A DNA stretch of 64,000 bases, taken from assembly GCF_000364445.2 (NCBI RefSeq), contig NZ_CP043538.1:4359447-4423446 (forward strand), given 5' to 3'. Position 1 is the first letter of the stretch, and every line of letters begins with the position of its first letter. The translations under genes were made by a program, and so were the position numbers. Below the pieces are notes generated by a model. It ran no database searches, was not told the origin of the DNA, and saw only the letters and a list, made by a program, of their open reading frames with translations. This document shows, piece after piece, positions 53,886 through 63,149 of this stretch. The stretch is from Methylobacterium mesophilicum SR1.6/6. Its GTDB lineage: Bacteria > Pseudomonadota > Alphaproteobacteria > Rhizobiales > Beijerinckiaceae.

Positions 53886-54743
53886 CTACTCCGCGGCCGG
53901 CCGCGCGGCCTCCCGGAACGGGTGGGCCGGGTAGGTGCCGATCACCCGCAGCTCCCGGGAGAAGAAGCCGAGCTCGTCGAGCGCCCGGGCGAGGCCCGGA
54001 TCCTCAGGGTGGCCGTCCACCTCGGCGTAGAACTGCGTGGCGGTGAACTCGCCGTCCATCATGTAGCTCTCAAGCTTCGACATGTTGACGCCGTTGGTCG
54101 CGAAGCCGCCGAGTGCCTTGTAGAGGGCGGCGGGGATGTTGCGCACGCGGAACACGAAGCTCGTCACGCAGGCCTGCGTCCCCGGCGCGACCGGCTCGGC
54201 CTCGGGGGAAAACACCACGAAGCGGGTGGTGTTGTGCACCTCGTCCTCGACGTCGCGCTCCACGATGTCGAGGCCGTAGACCTCGGCGGCGAGCGCGGGG
54301 GCGAGCGCCGCCCGGGTCGGGTCGCCGATCTCGGCGATCTCGCGGGCCGCGCCGGCGGTGTCGCCGGCCACCACGGCCTTCAGGCCCAGGCGGCGGATGA
54401 TCCGACGGCACTGGCCGAGCGCGTGGACGTGACTGTGGACGCTCTTCAGCGCCTCGACCTTCGTCCCCGGCAGCACCATCAGCTGGAAGTGGATCGGCAG
54501 GAAGTGCTCGGCCACGATGTGCAGCGGCGAGAGCGGGATCAGGTGGTGGATGTCGGCGACCCGGCCCGCGATCGAATTCTCGATCGGGATCATCGCCCGC
54601 TGGGCCCGGCCCTCCGTGACGGCTGCGAAGGCGTCCTCGAAGGTGTTGCAGGGCAGCGGCCTCCAGTCCGGGTAGGCCTCCGCGCAGATGATGTGCGAGT
54701 TGGCCCCGGGCTCACCCTGGTAGGCGATGGTGCGGTCTGTCAT
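53886..54743 (-). CDS. pheA: prephenate dehydratase
   Basis: The 285-residue enzyme makes phenylpyruvate from prephenate. The dehydratase domain has IAYQGEPGANSHIICAEAYP, MIPIENSIAGRVADIHHLI and the NTTRFVVF motif. The C-terminal ACT domain (about 195-275) contains GGFATNGVNMSKLESYMMDG, the phenylalanine-binding GVN/ESR-like region for feedback control, with ESY in place of ESR. No chorismate mutase domain is present. It follows kdsB by 24 bp. Confidence 0.95.
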   Translation of the reverse strand: MTDRTIAYQGEPGANSHIICAEAYPDWRPLPCNTFEDAFAAVTEGRAQRAMIPIENSIAGRVADIHHLIPLSPLHIVAEHFLPIHFQLMVLPGTKVEALKSVHSHVHALGQCRRIIRRLGLKAVVAGDTAGAAREIAEIGDPTRAALAPALAAEVYGLDIVERDVEDEVHNTTRFVVFSPEAEPVAPGTQACVTSFVFRVRNIPAALYKALGGFATNGVNMSKLESYMMDGEFTATQFYAEVDGHPEDPGLARALDELGFFSRELRVIGTYPAHPFREAARPAAE

Positions 54744-54767
54744 CTCGGTCAGGATCGGTTGGCGGGT

Positions 54768-55511
54768 TCAGTTCAGCCGGCGGCCCCGGAGCAGGGCTCG
54801 GGCGCGCTCCAGGTCGGCGGGCGTGTCGACGCCCAGCGGCAGGTCGTCGACGATGGCCGCGTCGATGCGCATGCCGGCCTCCAGCGCGCGGAGCTGCTCC
54901 AGCTTCTCGCGGACCTCCAGCTCCCCCGGCGGCAGGGCGACGAATCGGCTCAGCGCGGTGCGCCTGTAGGCGTAGAGGCCGATATGGTGCCAGAGCGGGC
55001 CCTCGCCCCAGGGGGCGCGCCCGCGGGTGAAATAGAGCGCGCGCAGCCGTCCGGGGCCGACCGTGTGGCCCACGAGCTTGACCACGTTGGGGTTGTCGGC
55101 CTCGTGCGGGTCGGTGATCGGCGCGCAGAGGGTGACGATGTCCACCGTGCGGTCGGCGAGCGGCAGGACGGACGCGCCGATGATCGCCGGATCGATCGTC
55201 GGCAGGTCGCCCTGCACGTTGACGACCACGTCGTGCCGGCCTTCCGGATCGACGATCTCCAGCGCCTCGGCGAGCCGGTCGGAGCCGGAGGGATGGTCGG
55301 TGCGTGTCATCACGGCGAGCCCGCCCGCCGCCTCGACGGTCCGGGCGATCTCTGCGGTGTCGGTGGCCACCACCACGGGGCCGATGCCGGCCTCCACGGC
55401 CCGGCGCCAGACATGGACGATCATGGCCTCGCCGGCGATGTCGGCCAGCGGCTTGTTCGGCAGGCGCGTCGCGGCGAGGCGGGCCGGGATCAGGACCAGG
55501 GGGTCGGACAT
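54768..55511 (-). CDS. kdsB: 3-deoxy-manno-octulosonate cytidylyltransferase
   Basis: The 247-residue enzyme activates KDO to CMP-KDO for lipopolysaccharide. It has [20 protein letters not shown] (nucleotide-binding), [38 protein letters not shown] and [20 protein letters not shown]. The ATG at 55509-55511 fits the usual length. The kdsB-pheA pair, divergent from a membrane cytochrome c, is common in Rhizobiales. Confidence 0.95.
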   Translation of the reverse strand: MSDPLVLIPARLAATRLPNKPLADIAGEAMIVHVWRRAVEAGIGPVVVATDTAEIARTVEAAGGLAVMTRTDHPSGSDRLAEALEIVDPEGRHDVVVNVQGDLPTIDPAIIGASVLPLADRTVDIVTLCAPITDPHEADNPNVVKLVGHTVGPGRLRALYFTRGRAPWGEGPLWHHIGLYAYRRTALSRFVALPPGELEVREKLEQLRALEAGMRIDAAIVDDLPLGVDTPADLERARALLRGRRLN

Positions 55512-55821
55512 GTGAGTTCAGGCCTGGGCGCTCGAACCTGGCGTCCGCGCCAGGAGGCGGGCGGGTGCTTAACAGGCCTGTCCCCGGTTGTCGTCCCCGA
55601 TCCGGACCGGCAGATGTGGGGGGAGCGAAGATGCTGATCGGTGACAAGCTGGACAATTCGGTGGAACAATCCTGCGCCTGAGCGACGCGGACGGCGCGTG
55701 CGGCATTGTCAGGGACGGTCCGGAACGGCTAAGGCAACCTCGAAATCCTCCAATGTCCGGTGTCCGAGTCTGCTGGCCCGTCTCAGGCGCGCGACTGGCC
55801 CGGCCAAGTCGCGAGAAGAGC
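55512..55821. other. divergent region between kdsB and cytochrome c gene
   Basis: 310 bp without a supported gene. Promoters of both kdsB-pheA and the cytochrome gene must lie here, but no clear -35/-10 pair or operator stands out. The cytochrome gene has GAGAAGAG just before its ATG. Confidence 0.5.
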
Positions 55822-56799
55822 ATGAACTCGTTCGAGGTGAACAAGGTCCTGGGTGCCGTCCTCGGTGCCCTGCTGTTCGCGGCCGGATCGGGTTTCGTAG
55901 CCGAGCTGATCTATCATCCGAAGCCCGCGGGCAAAGCCGGCTACGACCTGCCCGAGCCGGAGCCGGAGGCTGCCGCGGCGGCGCCGGAGGCCAAGGTCGA
56001 GCCGATCGCGGTCCGCCTCGCCAGCGCCAACGCCGAGAAGGGCGAGGCCGGCACCAAGGCCTGCCATGCCTGCCACGCCTTCGAGAAGGGCGGCCCCAAC
56101 AAGGTCGGGCCGGATCTCTACGGCGTCGTGGAGCGTCCGAAGGGCGGCCATGCGGGCTTCGAGTACTCGGCGGCCATGAAGGAGAAGGGCGGCGCCTGGA
56201 CGTATGCCGACCTCGACGAGTTCCTCACCAACCCGAAAGGGTACGTGAAGGGCACCAAGATGGCGTTCGCCGGCATCGCCTCGCCGCAGGAGCGCGCCAA
56301 CGTCATCGCCTATCTGCGCAAGAATGCGGACGATCCCAAGCCGCTGCCCGCCGTCGAGAAGAGCGATGCGGCGCCTGCGGCCGCGCCCGCGGCGGCGAAG
56401 CCGGAGGACAAGCCCGCGGCTTCGCCCGAGAAGCCGTCCGCCGACAAGCCGGCGGCCTCGAAGCCCTCCGAGGGCAAGGACAGCCCGGCGAAGCCAGCCG
56501 ATACCAGCACCGCCAAGCCCGTGGAGGAGAAATCTCCCGGCAGCCCGCGCACCACCGGCGAATCGAGCGACCGGAACGCACCGTCGCCGCCGGCCAACGC
56601 CCATGACGGCGACCAGCAGGGCACGCCGTCGAGCCTCATCCCCGCCGAGCCGACCGCGCCGTCGGCCCCGGCCGCCAAGGAGCCGCCCGCACAGGCCAAT
56701 CCGGAGGCGGTGGACCGGGCGAAGGACCTCGAGGTCGGCGGCCCGACCAAGGATCTGAACGCGCCGCTGCCGACGCCGCAACCGCTTCCGAAGCAGTAG
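55822..56799 (+). CDS. membrane-anchored cytochrome c with long disordered tail
   Basis: The 325-residue protein has an uncleaved N-terminal anchor (VLGAVLGALLFAAGSGFVAE), a monohaem class I domain (about 60-175) with haem motif CHACH in TKACHACHAFEKGGPNKVGP, and the axial Met in KGTKMAFAGI. This is the CycM/cytochrome c552 type that links the bc1 complex to terminal oxidase. After about residue 175 comes a 150-residue tail rich in Ala, Pro, Lys, Ser and Glu, which is not part of the usual family (about 180 residues). The start at 55822 matches CycM N-termini. Confidence 0.9.
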   Translation: MNSFEVNKVLGAVLGALLFAAGSGFVAELIYHPKPAGKAGYDLPEPEPEAAAAAPEAKVEPIAVRLASANAEKGEAGTKACHACHAFEKGGPNKVGPDLYGVVERPKGGHAGFEYSAAMKEKGGAWTYADLDEFLTNPKGYVKGTKMAFAGIASPQERANVIAYLRKNADDPKPLPAVEKSDAAPAAAPAAAKPEDKPAASPEKPSADKPAASKPSEGKDSPAKPADTSTAKPVEEKSPGSPRTTGESSDRNAPSPPANAHDGDQQGTPSSLIPAEPTAPSAPAAKEPPAQANPEAVDRAKDLEVGGPTKDLNAPLPTPQPLPKQ

Positions 56800-56897
56800 C
56801 GGAGCGTCCTGCCTCGCGTCTGGCACGTTCCTCGGGCATGGCTCCGGGCCTGGCCTTTGCCTAAGAGCGGCCGCGGCCCGGCGATCCGATCGGGTCG

Positions 56898-58100
56898 ATG
56901 AACCGCGAAGGAACGGCCTTGCCAGAGCGAAGCTCCGAAGCGGAGGAGCGCCGGGCGCCCCTGCCGCTGCTGGTTGCCGTGACCATGACGGGCACGGTCG
57001 CCCTGCACATCTTCGTGCCGGCGCTCGCTGCCGCGGCCGCGGATCTGGGAACCAACGCGGCCGGCGCGCAGCTCACCATCACGGTCTACCTGATCGGGCT
57101 CGCGGGCGGTCAGCTCCTCTATGGCCCGCTCTCGGATCGCTACGGGCGGCGGCCGATCCTGATCGGGGGCCTCGGCCTCTACCTTGCCGGCCTGCTGCTC
57201 GCGATCCCCGCGCCGAACATCGGCGTCTTGCTCGTCGCCCGCGTCCTGCAGTCGCTCGGCGCCTGCGGCTCGCTGGTGATCGGCCGGGCGATGGTGCGCG
57301 ACGTCTCGACCCGCGAGGATGCCGCCCGCAAGCTCGCGATTCTGACCACCGCCATGACGCTCACGCCGGCGCTGGCCCCCGCGATCGGCGGCGTGGTGAA
57401 CGAAGCCTTCGGGTGGCGCGCCGTGTTCGTGGTGCTGGCCGCCCTCGTCGCCGTGCTGGGATCGCTGGTTGTGTTCACCCTGCCGGAGACCAACCGCCAC
57501 AAGGTGGCGCTGCCGGGCTTCGTCGCGGTGCTCGCCGGCTATCTCCGGCTGGTGCGGATCCCGGTGTTCCGCGCCTACCTCGTGGCGGGGGCCTGCGGCG
57601 GCACCAGCCTCTACGCCTTCCTGGCGGTGGCGCCGTTCCTCCTCGTCGACCGGCTCGGACGCTCCTCGCAGGAAGTCGGGTTCGATTGCCTCATCGTGGT
57701 CTTCGGCATGGTCGGCGGCGCCGTTCTGGCGAGCCGGCTCGCCGCGCGGGTGCCGATCCGGAAGGCCGCCCGGAGCGGCAACCTCCTCTGCATCGCGGCG
57801 GCGCTGGCGCTGCTGGCCGTGGACCGGACCGGGATGCTCGGCGTCGTCAGCCTGATCGTGCCGCTCTTCGCCTACGCGGTGGGCGTCGGCCTGCTCAGCC
57901 CCAACGCGGTGGCCGGCCTCATGAACGTCGATCCGCACGCGGCGGGCTCCGCCTCCAGCCTGTACGGTTTCACCCAGATGACCTTCGGGGCGGTGTTCAC
58001 GGCCGCCGCCTCGGCCTGGCCCGCGACCTCGGCGACGCCGGTCGCGCTGGCGCTTCTCGCGGCCGGGCTGATCGCTGGTCTGGCGCTGCGGCGGGCGTGA
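56898..58100 (+). CDS. MFS multidrug exporter (Bcr/CflA family)
   Basis: The 400-residue transporter has 12 predicted spans. The MFS motif between TM2 and TM3 is YGPLSDRYGRRPILIGGL; the Bcr/CflA type is supported by ALHIFVPALAAAAADLG in TM1, RVLQSLGACGSLVIGRAMVR (motif C-like RxxQxxGA) and ALAPAIGGVVNEAFGWRAVF. Such pumps export drugs such as bicyclomycin, or other small molecules. An alternative TTG start at 56919 has AAGGAA close upstream. No regulator is adjacent. Confidence 0.88.
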   Translation: MNREGTALPERSSEAEERRAPLPLLVAVTMTGTVALHIFVPALAAAAADLGTNAAGAQLTITVYLIGLAGGQLLYGPLSDRYGRRPILIGGLGLYLAGLLLAIPAPNIGVLLVARVLQSLGACGSLVIGRAMVRDVSTREDAARKLAILTTAMTLTPALAPAIGGVVNEAFGWRAVFVVLAALVAVLGSLVVFTLPETNRHKVALPGFVAVLAGYLRLVRIPVFRAYLVAGACGGTSLYAFLAVAPFLLVDRLGRSSQEVGFDCLIVVFGMVGGAVLASRLAARVPIRKAARSGNLLCIAAALALLAVDRTGMLGVVSLIVPLFAYAVGVGLLSPNAVAGLMNVDPHAAGSASSLYGFTQMTFGAVFTAAASAWPATSATPVALALLAAGLIAGLALRRA

Positions 58101-58195
58101 GGCGCGACGCGCGGCGCACCTGCGTCGGGCCGGGTATTTCGGAACGGTCTTGGCGGGGACGGCATTGAGAGGCCCCAACCCACTGGAGACACGCC

Positions 58196-58465
58196 ATGCA
58201 GCGCTTGCCGATCATCGTCCTCGCTACGCTCGCCCTCGGCGGTACCGCCTTCGCGGCCGAGCAGGGCGCCTCGTCCCGCACGCCGGGTCATGAAATGCAG
58301 GAGCATGGGAGCAAGGCGGGCAGCCCCGGCGCGTCCGGCTACGCCCCCGGCCACGAGATGAAGTCCGGTACCTCGGAATCGACCGGCTCGACGTCGCGGA
58401 CAGGCGGCTCGGCCACCGGGACGTCCGGGACGTCCGGCACCAGCGGTTCCGGCACCCGCCGCTAA
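58196..58465 (+). CDS. small exported Gly/Ser/Thr-rich protein with PGHEM repeats
   Basis: An 89-residue protein with a signal peptide (QRLPIIVLATLALGGTAFA). The mature chain contains two TPGHEMQ/APGHEMK motifs spaced about 20 residues apart, then a Ser/Gly/Thr tail with repeated GTSGTS. Similar PGHEM-bearing short proteins occur in Rhizobiales and Methylobacterium. The His/Glu/Met motifs could bind metal, but no function is known. ATG preceded by GGAGAC. Confidence 0.72.
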   Translation: MQRLPIIVLATLALGGTAFAAEQGASSRTPGHEMQEHGSKAGSPGASGYAPGHEMKSGTSESTGSTSRTGGSATGTSGTSGTSGSGTRR

Positions 58466-58514
58466 CACGCCGTTGTCCGCCCCGCTCGATCGGCCGATCG
58501 GGCGGGGCGATGTT

Positions 58515-59027
58515 TTATGGTGGCCCGGATCGCACGGCTTCGACGAGACCGGCGACGCGATCCTGGAAGCCCGCCGCAAGTTCCAGCCACAGGAGGCGCG
58601 CCGGATCGACTGGTCCGGGGAGGCTCAGGCGCCCGGCTGCCACGGGGACGAAGCCGAAACGGCCGTAATAGGGCGCGTCGCCCACCAGGATGACCAGCCC
58701 TTCGCCCGCCTGACGGGCCGCCTCGATCGCCGCGCGGGTCAGGGCACCGCCGATGCCGCGGCCCTCGAAGCTCGGATCCACTGCCAGCGGACCGAGCATC
58801 ACGAACGGCGTCGCTCCGGTCCGCACCGGCCCCATCCGCACCGAGCCGACGAGGAAGCTTCCCACGGAGGCGGTGACTCCGAGGTCGAGCCGCTCGGCCG
58901 CGCCCTCGCGCAGGCGATAGGCCGTGCGGGCGAACCGGCCGGGTCCGAAGGCGCGGGCCTGTAGCCGCTCGATGGCGAGGGTATCCTCCGGCCGCTCGGG
59001 CCGGATGACGAGGGACAAGGGAGTCAC
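58515..59027 (-). CDS. GNAT family N-acetyltransferase (YhbS-like)
   Basis: A 170-residue protein: LVIRPERPEDTLAIERLQAR, LGPLAVDPSFEGRGIGGALT (motif A, E-x-R-G-I-G) and VILVGDAPYYGRFGFVPVAA, the YhbS-subtype motif. Substrate unknown. It reads toward the PGHEM gene, with stop-to-stop distance of 49 bp. Confidence 0.88.
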   Translation of the reverse strand: MTPLSLVIRPERPEDTLAIERLQARAFGPGRFARTAYRLREGAAERLDLGVTASVGSFLVGSVRMGPVRTGATPFVMLGPLAVDPSFEGRGIGGALTRAAIEAARQAGEGLVILVGDAPYYGRFGFVPVAAGRLSLPGPVDPARLLWLELAAGFQDRVAGLVEAVRSGPP

Positions 59028-59124
59028 GGCAGGGTCACGGCAGGATTACGGTGGAGCTACGGGAAGCGCGCGGGTCGGATGGCCGCCGCGTAGCAGCGTC
59101 GGCCCCGGCTCGCAAACGGCCCTT

Positions 59125-60321
59125 CTACTCCGCCGCCGCGAGGCCCGGCCGCGCGCCACCCTGCGTCAGCTTCAGGAAGCCGAACGCCGACAGCCAGATC
59201 ACCGCGCCGCAGGCGGAGGCGACGCCCAGCACCAGTCCGAAGCCGCCGCGGTCGTGCAGCAGCGCGATCGCCGGCACCACGAAGCCGCTCGCCGTGAAGC
59301 CCACGAAGTAGCGCACGCTGTAGGCCCGGGCCCGGTAGGCAGGGGGCACGTAGCGGGCGATCATCGCGTCGTTGATGACCACCTGCCCGTAGATCGCCGT
59401 CATGGCCAGCATCAGGCCGAGGAGGAGCGGCACGCCGGTCGAGAGCGCCGCGATCCCGAGTCCAAGCGGCTGCAGAACCGAGAGGGCCACGAACAGGGAC
59501 GGCAGGCTGTAGCGGTCGATCAGCCGGCCCATGGCGAGCTGCATCAGCGCGCCGAACAGGAACACCCCGGTGGCCAGCGAGCCGGTGATCGCCAGGGGCA
59601 GCGCGTGGCCGACACCCTCGTCGATCACCTTGGGCAGGCTGATCGTCGTGAGGTTGAAGGTCAGGCCGCCGGCGAAGATCGACAGGGCGAACATCGCCAT
59701 GAGGGCCCAGGGCCGGGTCACCGGGATCACCGCCGCGCCGCCGGCCTTCCGGCCCGCGGCCTCGCCGTCCCCCGGCACCATCGCCACGAAGGCGGCCCCA
59801 CAGGCGAGGCAGACGAGGCCCGGCACCACGAAGGCCGCGCGCCAGCTCACGGTCGCGGCGAGCAGCGCCGTGATGCCGGAGGCCGAGGCCGCGCCGAAAT
59901 TGCCCCAGACGCCGTTGATGCCGAGGTCGCGCCCGAGCCGGCGGGCGTGGGTCACCAGCATGGCCGAGCCGACCGGGTGGTAGATCGCCGAGGCGAGGCC
60001 GAGCACGCAGAGCCACACGGCGAAGGCGAGGGGCGTCGAGGCGCTCGCCACGCCGAGGCACGACAGGCCGTAGCCGAAGAAGAAGATCGCCAGCATGTTG
60101 CGGCGCCCGAACCGGTCGGCCAGCGACCCCATCGGCAGGGAGCACAGGCCGAAGGCCACGAAGGCGCCGGTGGCCAGCCCGATCAGCTCGCCGTAGCCGA
60201 GGCCGGTCTGGCTCGCGATGGCGATGACCGCGGTCGGGTAGATCAGCAGGACGAAGTGATCGAGGGCGTGCGCGACGTTCACGAAGCGCAGGGTGCGGCG
60301 GGACAGCGTGTCCGGTTCCAT
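59125..60321 (-). CDS. MFS transporter
   Basis: The 398-residue protein has about 12 hydrophobic spans. TM1 contains FVNVAHALDHFVLLIYPTAV, typical of the fosmidomycin-resistance/YfnC-like MFS group, and the loop motif GSLADRFGRRNMLAIF lies between TM2 and TM3. SAIYHPVGSAMLVTHARRLG is also a hallmark of that group. GGAGGA precedes the ATG (60319-60321) by about 9 nt. It is divergent from an AraC-type regulator, 62 bp apart, which probably controls it. Substrate unknown. Confidence 0.88.
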   Translation of the reverse strand: MEPDTLSRRTLRFVNVAHALDHFVLLIYPTAVIAIASQTGLGYGELIGLATGAFVAFGLCSLPMGSLADRFGRRNMLAIFFFGYGLSCLGVASASTPLAFAVWLCVLGLASAIYHPVGSAMLVTHARRLGRDLGINGVWGNFGAASASGITALLAATVSWRAAFVVPGLVCLACGAAFVAMVPGDGEAAGRKAGGAAVIPVTRPWALMAMFALSIFAGGLTFNLTTISLPKVIDEGVGHALPLAITGSLATGVFLFGALMQLAMGRLIDRYSLPSLFVALSVLQPLGLGIAALSTGVPLLLGLMLAMTAIYGQVVINDAMIARYVPPAYRARAYSVRYFVGFTASGFVVPAIALLHDRGGFGLVLGVASACGAVIWLSAFGFLKLTQGGARPGLAAAE

Positions 60322-60383
60322 CGCGGCATATCCTCCGGGATCGCTTCCTGATAGCCTGACCCGATGGAGGTGTCGGGCCGAGT

Positions 60384-61196
60384 ATGTATGCGAACGGGCC
60401 ATTCTCGCCGGCCGAGGCGCCGCGCCCTGCGCGATCCACGAACGCCGCCGACTATCAGGACGTGCCGCGCGCGGTCGCGGTGATGCCCAAATCCTACGCG
60501 GCCGGGATGGTGCTGGACCGCCATTTCCACCCGCGGGCGCAACTCCTCTATGCCACGGCCGGCCTGATGATGGCGTCGGCCGAGGACGGGACCTGGGTCG
60601 TGCCCGAGGGTCACGCCCTCTGGATCCCGCCGCGTCTGCCCCACGCGGTGGCGACCCACGGCGCGGTGGCGATGTGCTCGGCCTATCTCGACCCGATCGC
60701 CGTCGCGGACTTCCCGGAGAGTTGCCGGGTGATCGCAGTCTCGTCCCTCCTCGCCGCGGCTCTGATCGCGCTGGCGGAGGAGCCGGTGTTGTACGACCAG
60801 GATGGCCGCGGCGGCCACCTCGCCGCCCTCGTGCTCGACGAGATCGGCCGCGCTCCCGCGACGCCCCTCGCCCTGCCGCTGCCCCGCGACCCGCGCCTGC
60901 GCCGGGTCTGTTTCGGGCTGATCGAGGATCCGGCCTCGGAGGCCGATCTCGATGCCTGGGCCGACCGCGCCGGAGCGAGCCGGCGCACGTTGACCCGGGG
61001 CTTCCGCACGGAGACGGGCTTGAGCTTCGGGGACTGGCGGGCTCGGGCCCGGGTGATCCGCGCCCTGGCGCTGGCGGCGGAGGGACGCTCGCCCCGGGCG
61101 GTGGCGGAGGCGGTGGGCTACCGGAGCGCCCAGGCGCTGCGCCTGACGGTGACGCGGGTGCTGGGTCCGGCTGTCGCGGGGCAGGCGCCTGCGTGA
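60384..61196 (+). CDS. AraC-type transcriptional regulator
   Basis: A 270-residue protein with an N-terminal cupin (HFHPRAQLLYATAGLMMASA, then WIPPRLPHAVATHGAVAM), and a C-terminal pair of HTH motifs. The first HTH (ADRAGASRRTLTRGFRTETG) is canonical; then LSFGDWRARARVIRALALAA. The second HTH is degenerate: AEAVGYRSAQALRLTVTRVL lacks the usual S-FI--FRR core. Layout resembles NimR-like regulators divergent from MFS exporters. It likely controls the adjacent exporter. Confidence 0.85.
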   Translation: MYANGPFSPAEAPRPARSTNAADYQDVPRAVAVMPKSYAAGMVLDRHFHPRAQLLYATAGLMMASAEDGTWVVPEGHALWIPPRLPHAVATHGAVAMCSAYLDPIAVADFPESCRVIAVSSLLAAALIALAEEPVLYDQDGRGGHLAALVLDEIGRAPATPLALPLPRDPRLRRVCFGLIEDPASEADLDAWADRAGASRRTLTRGFRTETGLSFGDWRARARVIRALALAAEGRSPRAVAEAVGYRSAQALRLTVTRVLGPAVAGQAPA

Positions 61197-61294
61197 TCCT
61201 GGCCCGGGAGCCGGAGTGATCTAGCTTCGAGGAGATGGCGCGATCGGCGGAGGCGTCATGCCGCCGCCGGTCGAGGGCCACGGCCCTATATTCC

Positions 61295-61380
61295 GTGCGC
61301 GTGGAGCGAAGCCATTCAGGGATGCCAGGCCTGCCGATGGCGCGCTGCCCTGGGTCACTTCGCGCCGCTCGTGAAGACGG
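61295..61380. repeat. decayed copy of the GCGAGCGGAGCG palindrome
   Basis: GTGCGCGTGGAGCGAAGCCA to CACTTCGCGCCGCTCGTGAA, with CCCTGGGTC in the middle, matches 46622-46713 with more changes. It lies in the 221-bp gap before the NIPSNAP gene. Confidence 0.5.
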
Positions 61381-61417
61381 TGACGGCCGCTTCGTTCAAC
61401 CGCATACCGGATGGGCC

Positions 61418-62029
61418 ATGCTCTACGAGTTCACGACACTGTCCTCTCCGCTCCTCGCCGTCGGTCAGGTCTGCGAGCGGGCGCGGGCCTGGGCCGCCGA
61501 GGCCGAGACCGGGACCCTGCTCGGCTGCTGGCGGACCGAGATCGGCACCCTCGGGCGGGTGCTCCTCCTGCGCGGCTTCGAGACTCCCGAGGGCATGACG
61601 TCGGAGCGGCGGCGCGCCCTGATGAGCGCCGCGCCGTTCAACGCGGGCGATCTCCTCACGGCCCTGACGATGGACAGTTACGCGCTGTTCCCGTTTCTGC
61701 CGCCGCTGCGCACCGGAGCCCGCGGCGGTGTCTACGAGTTTCGCACCTATCGCCTGAAGCCCGGCGGCTTGCCTCCGACACTGGCTGCCTGGGAGGCGGC
61801 GATCGGGCCGGCCAGTCCCTACACGTCGCACCTCGTGACCAACCTCTACGCCCTCGACGGCCCGCCCCGGATCACGCACATCTGGGCCTTCTCCAGCCTG
61901 GAGGAGCGCGCGACGCTGCGCGGGAACGCCTACGCCTCCGGACTCTGGCCGCCGAAGGGCGGGCCGGATCAGATCCTCGAGGCGACCTCGACCGTCGCAC
62001 TGCCGGATCCGGGCTTACCCTTGTCCTGA
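61418..62029 (+). CDS. NIPSNAP family protein
   Basis: The 203-residue protein has two NIPSNAP-type ferredoxin-like repeats. The second reads VYEFRTYRLKPGGLPPTLAA, then ITHIWAFSSLEERATLRGNA, the family hallmark; the first (LYEFTTLSSPLLAVGQVCER, LGCWRTEIGTLGRVLLL) is more diverged. The ATG at 61418 matches the typical MxYE-T start. The function in bacteria is unknown. It is convergent with yejB. Confidence 0.83.
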   Translation: MLYEFTTLSSPLLAVGQVCERARAWAAEAETGTLLGCWRTEIGTLGRVLLLRGFETPEGMTSERRRALMSAAPFNAGDLLTALTMDSYALFPFLPPLRTGARGGVYEFRTYRLKPGGLPPTLAAWEAAIGPASPYTSHLVTNLYALDGPPRITHIWAFSSLEERATLRGNAYASGLWPPKGGPDQILEATSTVALPDPGLPLS

Positions 62030-62038
62030 GATCGCGCC

Positions 62039-63145
62039 TCAGGTCGCCCGCGCCGAGAAATCGATCCGCGGGTCGATCCAGACGTAGATCAGATCCGACA
62101 GCAGGTTCACCGCGAGCCCGAGCAGGGAGAAGATGTAGAGGGTCGCGAACACCACCGGGTAGTCCCGTCCGACGATCGCCCGGAACGACAACTCGCCGAG
62201 CCCGTCGAGGGAGAAGATCGTCTCGATTAGCAGAGAGCCGGTGAAGAAGGCCGAGATGAAGGCCCCGGGGAAGCCCGCGATCACGATCAGCATGGCGTTG
62301 CGGAAGACGTGGCCGTAGAGCACCCGCCGCTGGGACAGGCCCTTCATCCGCGCGGTCAGCACATACTGCTTACGGATCTCGTCGAGGAACGAGTTCTTGG
62401 TCAGCAGGGTCGAGGTCGCGAAGGCGCCGATCACCAGGGCGGTCAACGGCAGCACCATGTGCCACGCGTAGTCGGTGACCTTGTGCCAGGTCGAAAACCC
62501 GTCCCAGCCTTCGCTGGTCAGGCCCCGGAGCGGGAACCACTGGTAGAACGAGCCGCCCGCGAACAGGATGATCAGCATCAGCCCGAACATGAAGCCCGGG
62601 ATCGCGTAGCCGATGATCACCACGAAGGAGGTCCAGCGGTCGAAGCGCTCGCCGTCCTTCACGGCCTTGCGGATGCCGAGCGGGATCGAGATCGCGTAGG
62701 ACAGGAGCGTCATCCACAGGCCGAGCGAGATCGAGACCGGCAGGCGTTCCCTGATGAGCTGGATCACGGTGACGTCGCGGAAGTAGCTGCGGCCGAAATC
62801 GAACCGGACGTAGTCCCAGAGCATCTTGGCGAAGCGTTCCGGCGCCGGCTTGTCGAAGCCGAACTGCTTCTCCAGCTTGGCGATGAATTCCGGGCTCAGC
62901 CCTTGCGCGCCGCGATAGCGCGAACTCGCCTCGCCGCCTCCGCCCGATGGCCGGCTAGCCCCGCCGAGATCGCCGGAACCGCCAGTGACGCGGGACATGG
63001 CTCCGTCGCGCTGGCCCTGAAGCTGCGACAGCACGCGCTCCACCGGGCCGCCGGGGGCGAACTGCACGATGGTGAAGGTGATCAGCATGATCCCGAACAG
63101 GGTCGGGATCATCAGGCCGATGCGGCGCAGGATGTAGGCGAGCAT
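62039..63145 (-). CDS. yejB: peptide ABC transporter permease YejB
   Basis: The 368-residue permease has six predicted spans. It starts MLAYILRRIGLMIPTLFGIM, with VQFAPGGPVERVLSQL, a Gly-rich periplasmic loop of about 50 residues and YRGAQGLSPEFIAKLEKQFG, all matching E. coli YejB closely. The EAA-like loop LDEIRKQYVLTARMKGLSQR contacts the ATPase. The ATG at 63143-63145 is 4 bp after the yejA stop. The YejABEF system takes up microcin C-like and other peptides. Confidence 0.93.
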   Translation of the reverse strand: MLAYILRRIGLMIPTLFGIMLITFTIVQFAPGGPVERVLSQLQGQRDGAMSRVTGGSGDLGGASRPSGGGGEASSRYRGAQGLSPEFIAKLEKQFGFDKPAPERFAKMLWDYVRFDFGRSYFRDVTVIQLIRERLPVSISLGLWMTLLSYAISIPLGIRKAVKDGERFDRWTSFVVIIGYAIPGFMFGLMLIILFAGGSFYQWFPLRGLTSEGWDGFSTWHKVTDYAWHMVLPLTALVIGAFATSTLLTKNSFLDEIRKQYVLTARMKGLSQRRVLYGHVFRNAMLIVIAGFPGAFISAFFTGSLLIETIFSLDGLGELSFRAIVGRDYPVVFATLYIFSLLGLAVNLLSDLIYVWIDPRIDFSARAT

Positions 63146-63149
63146 CGCG

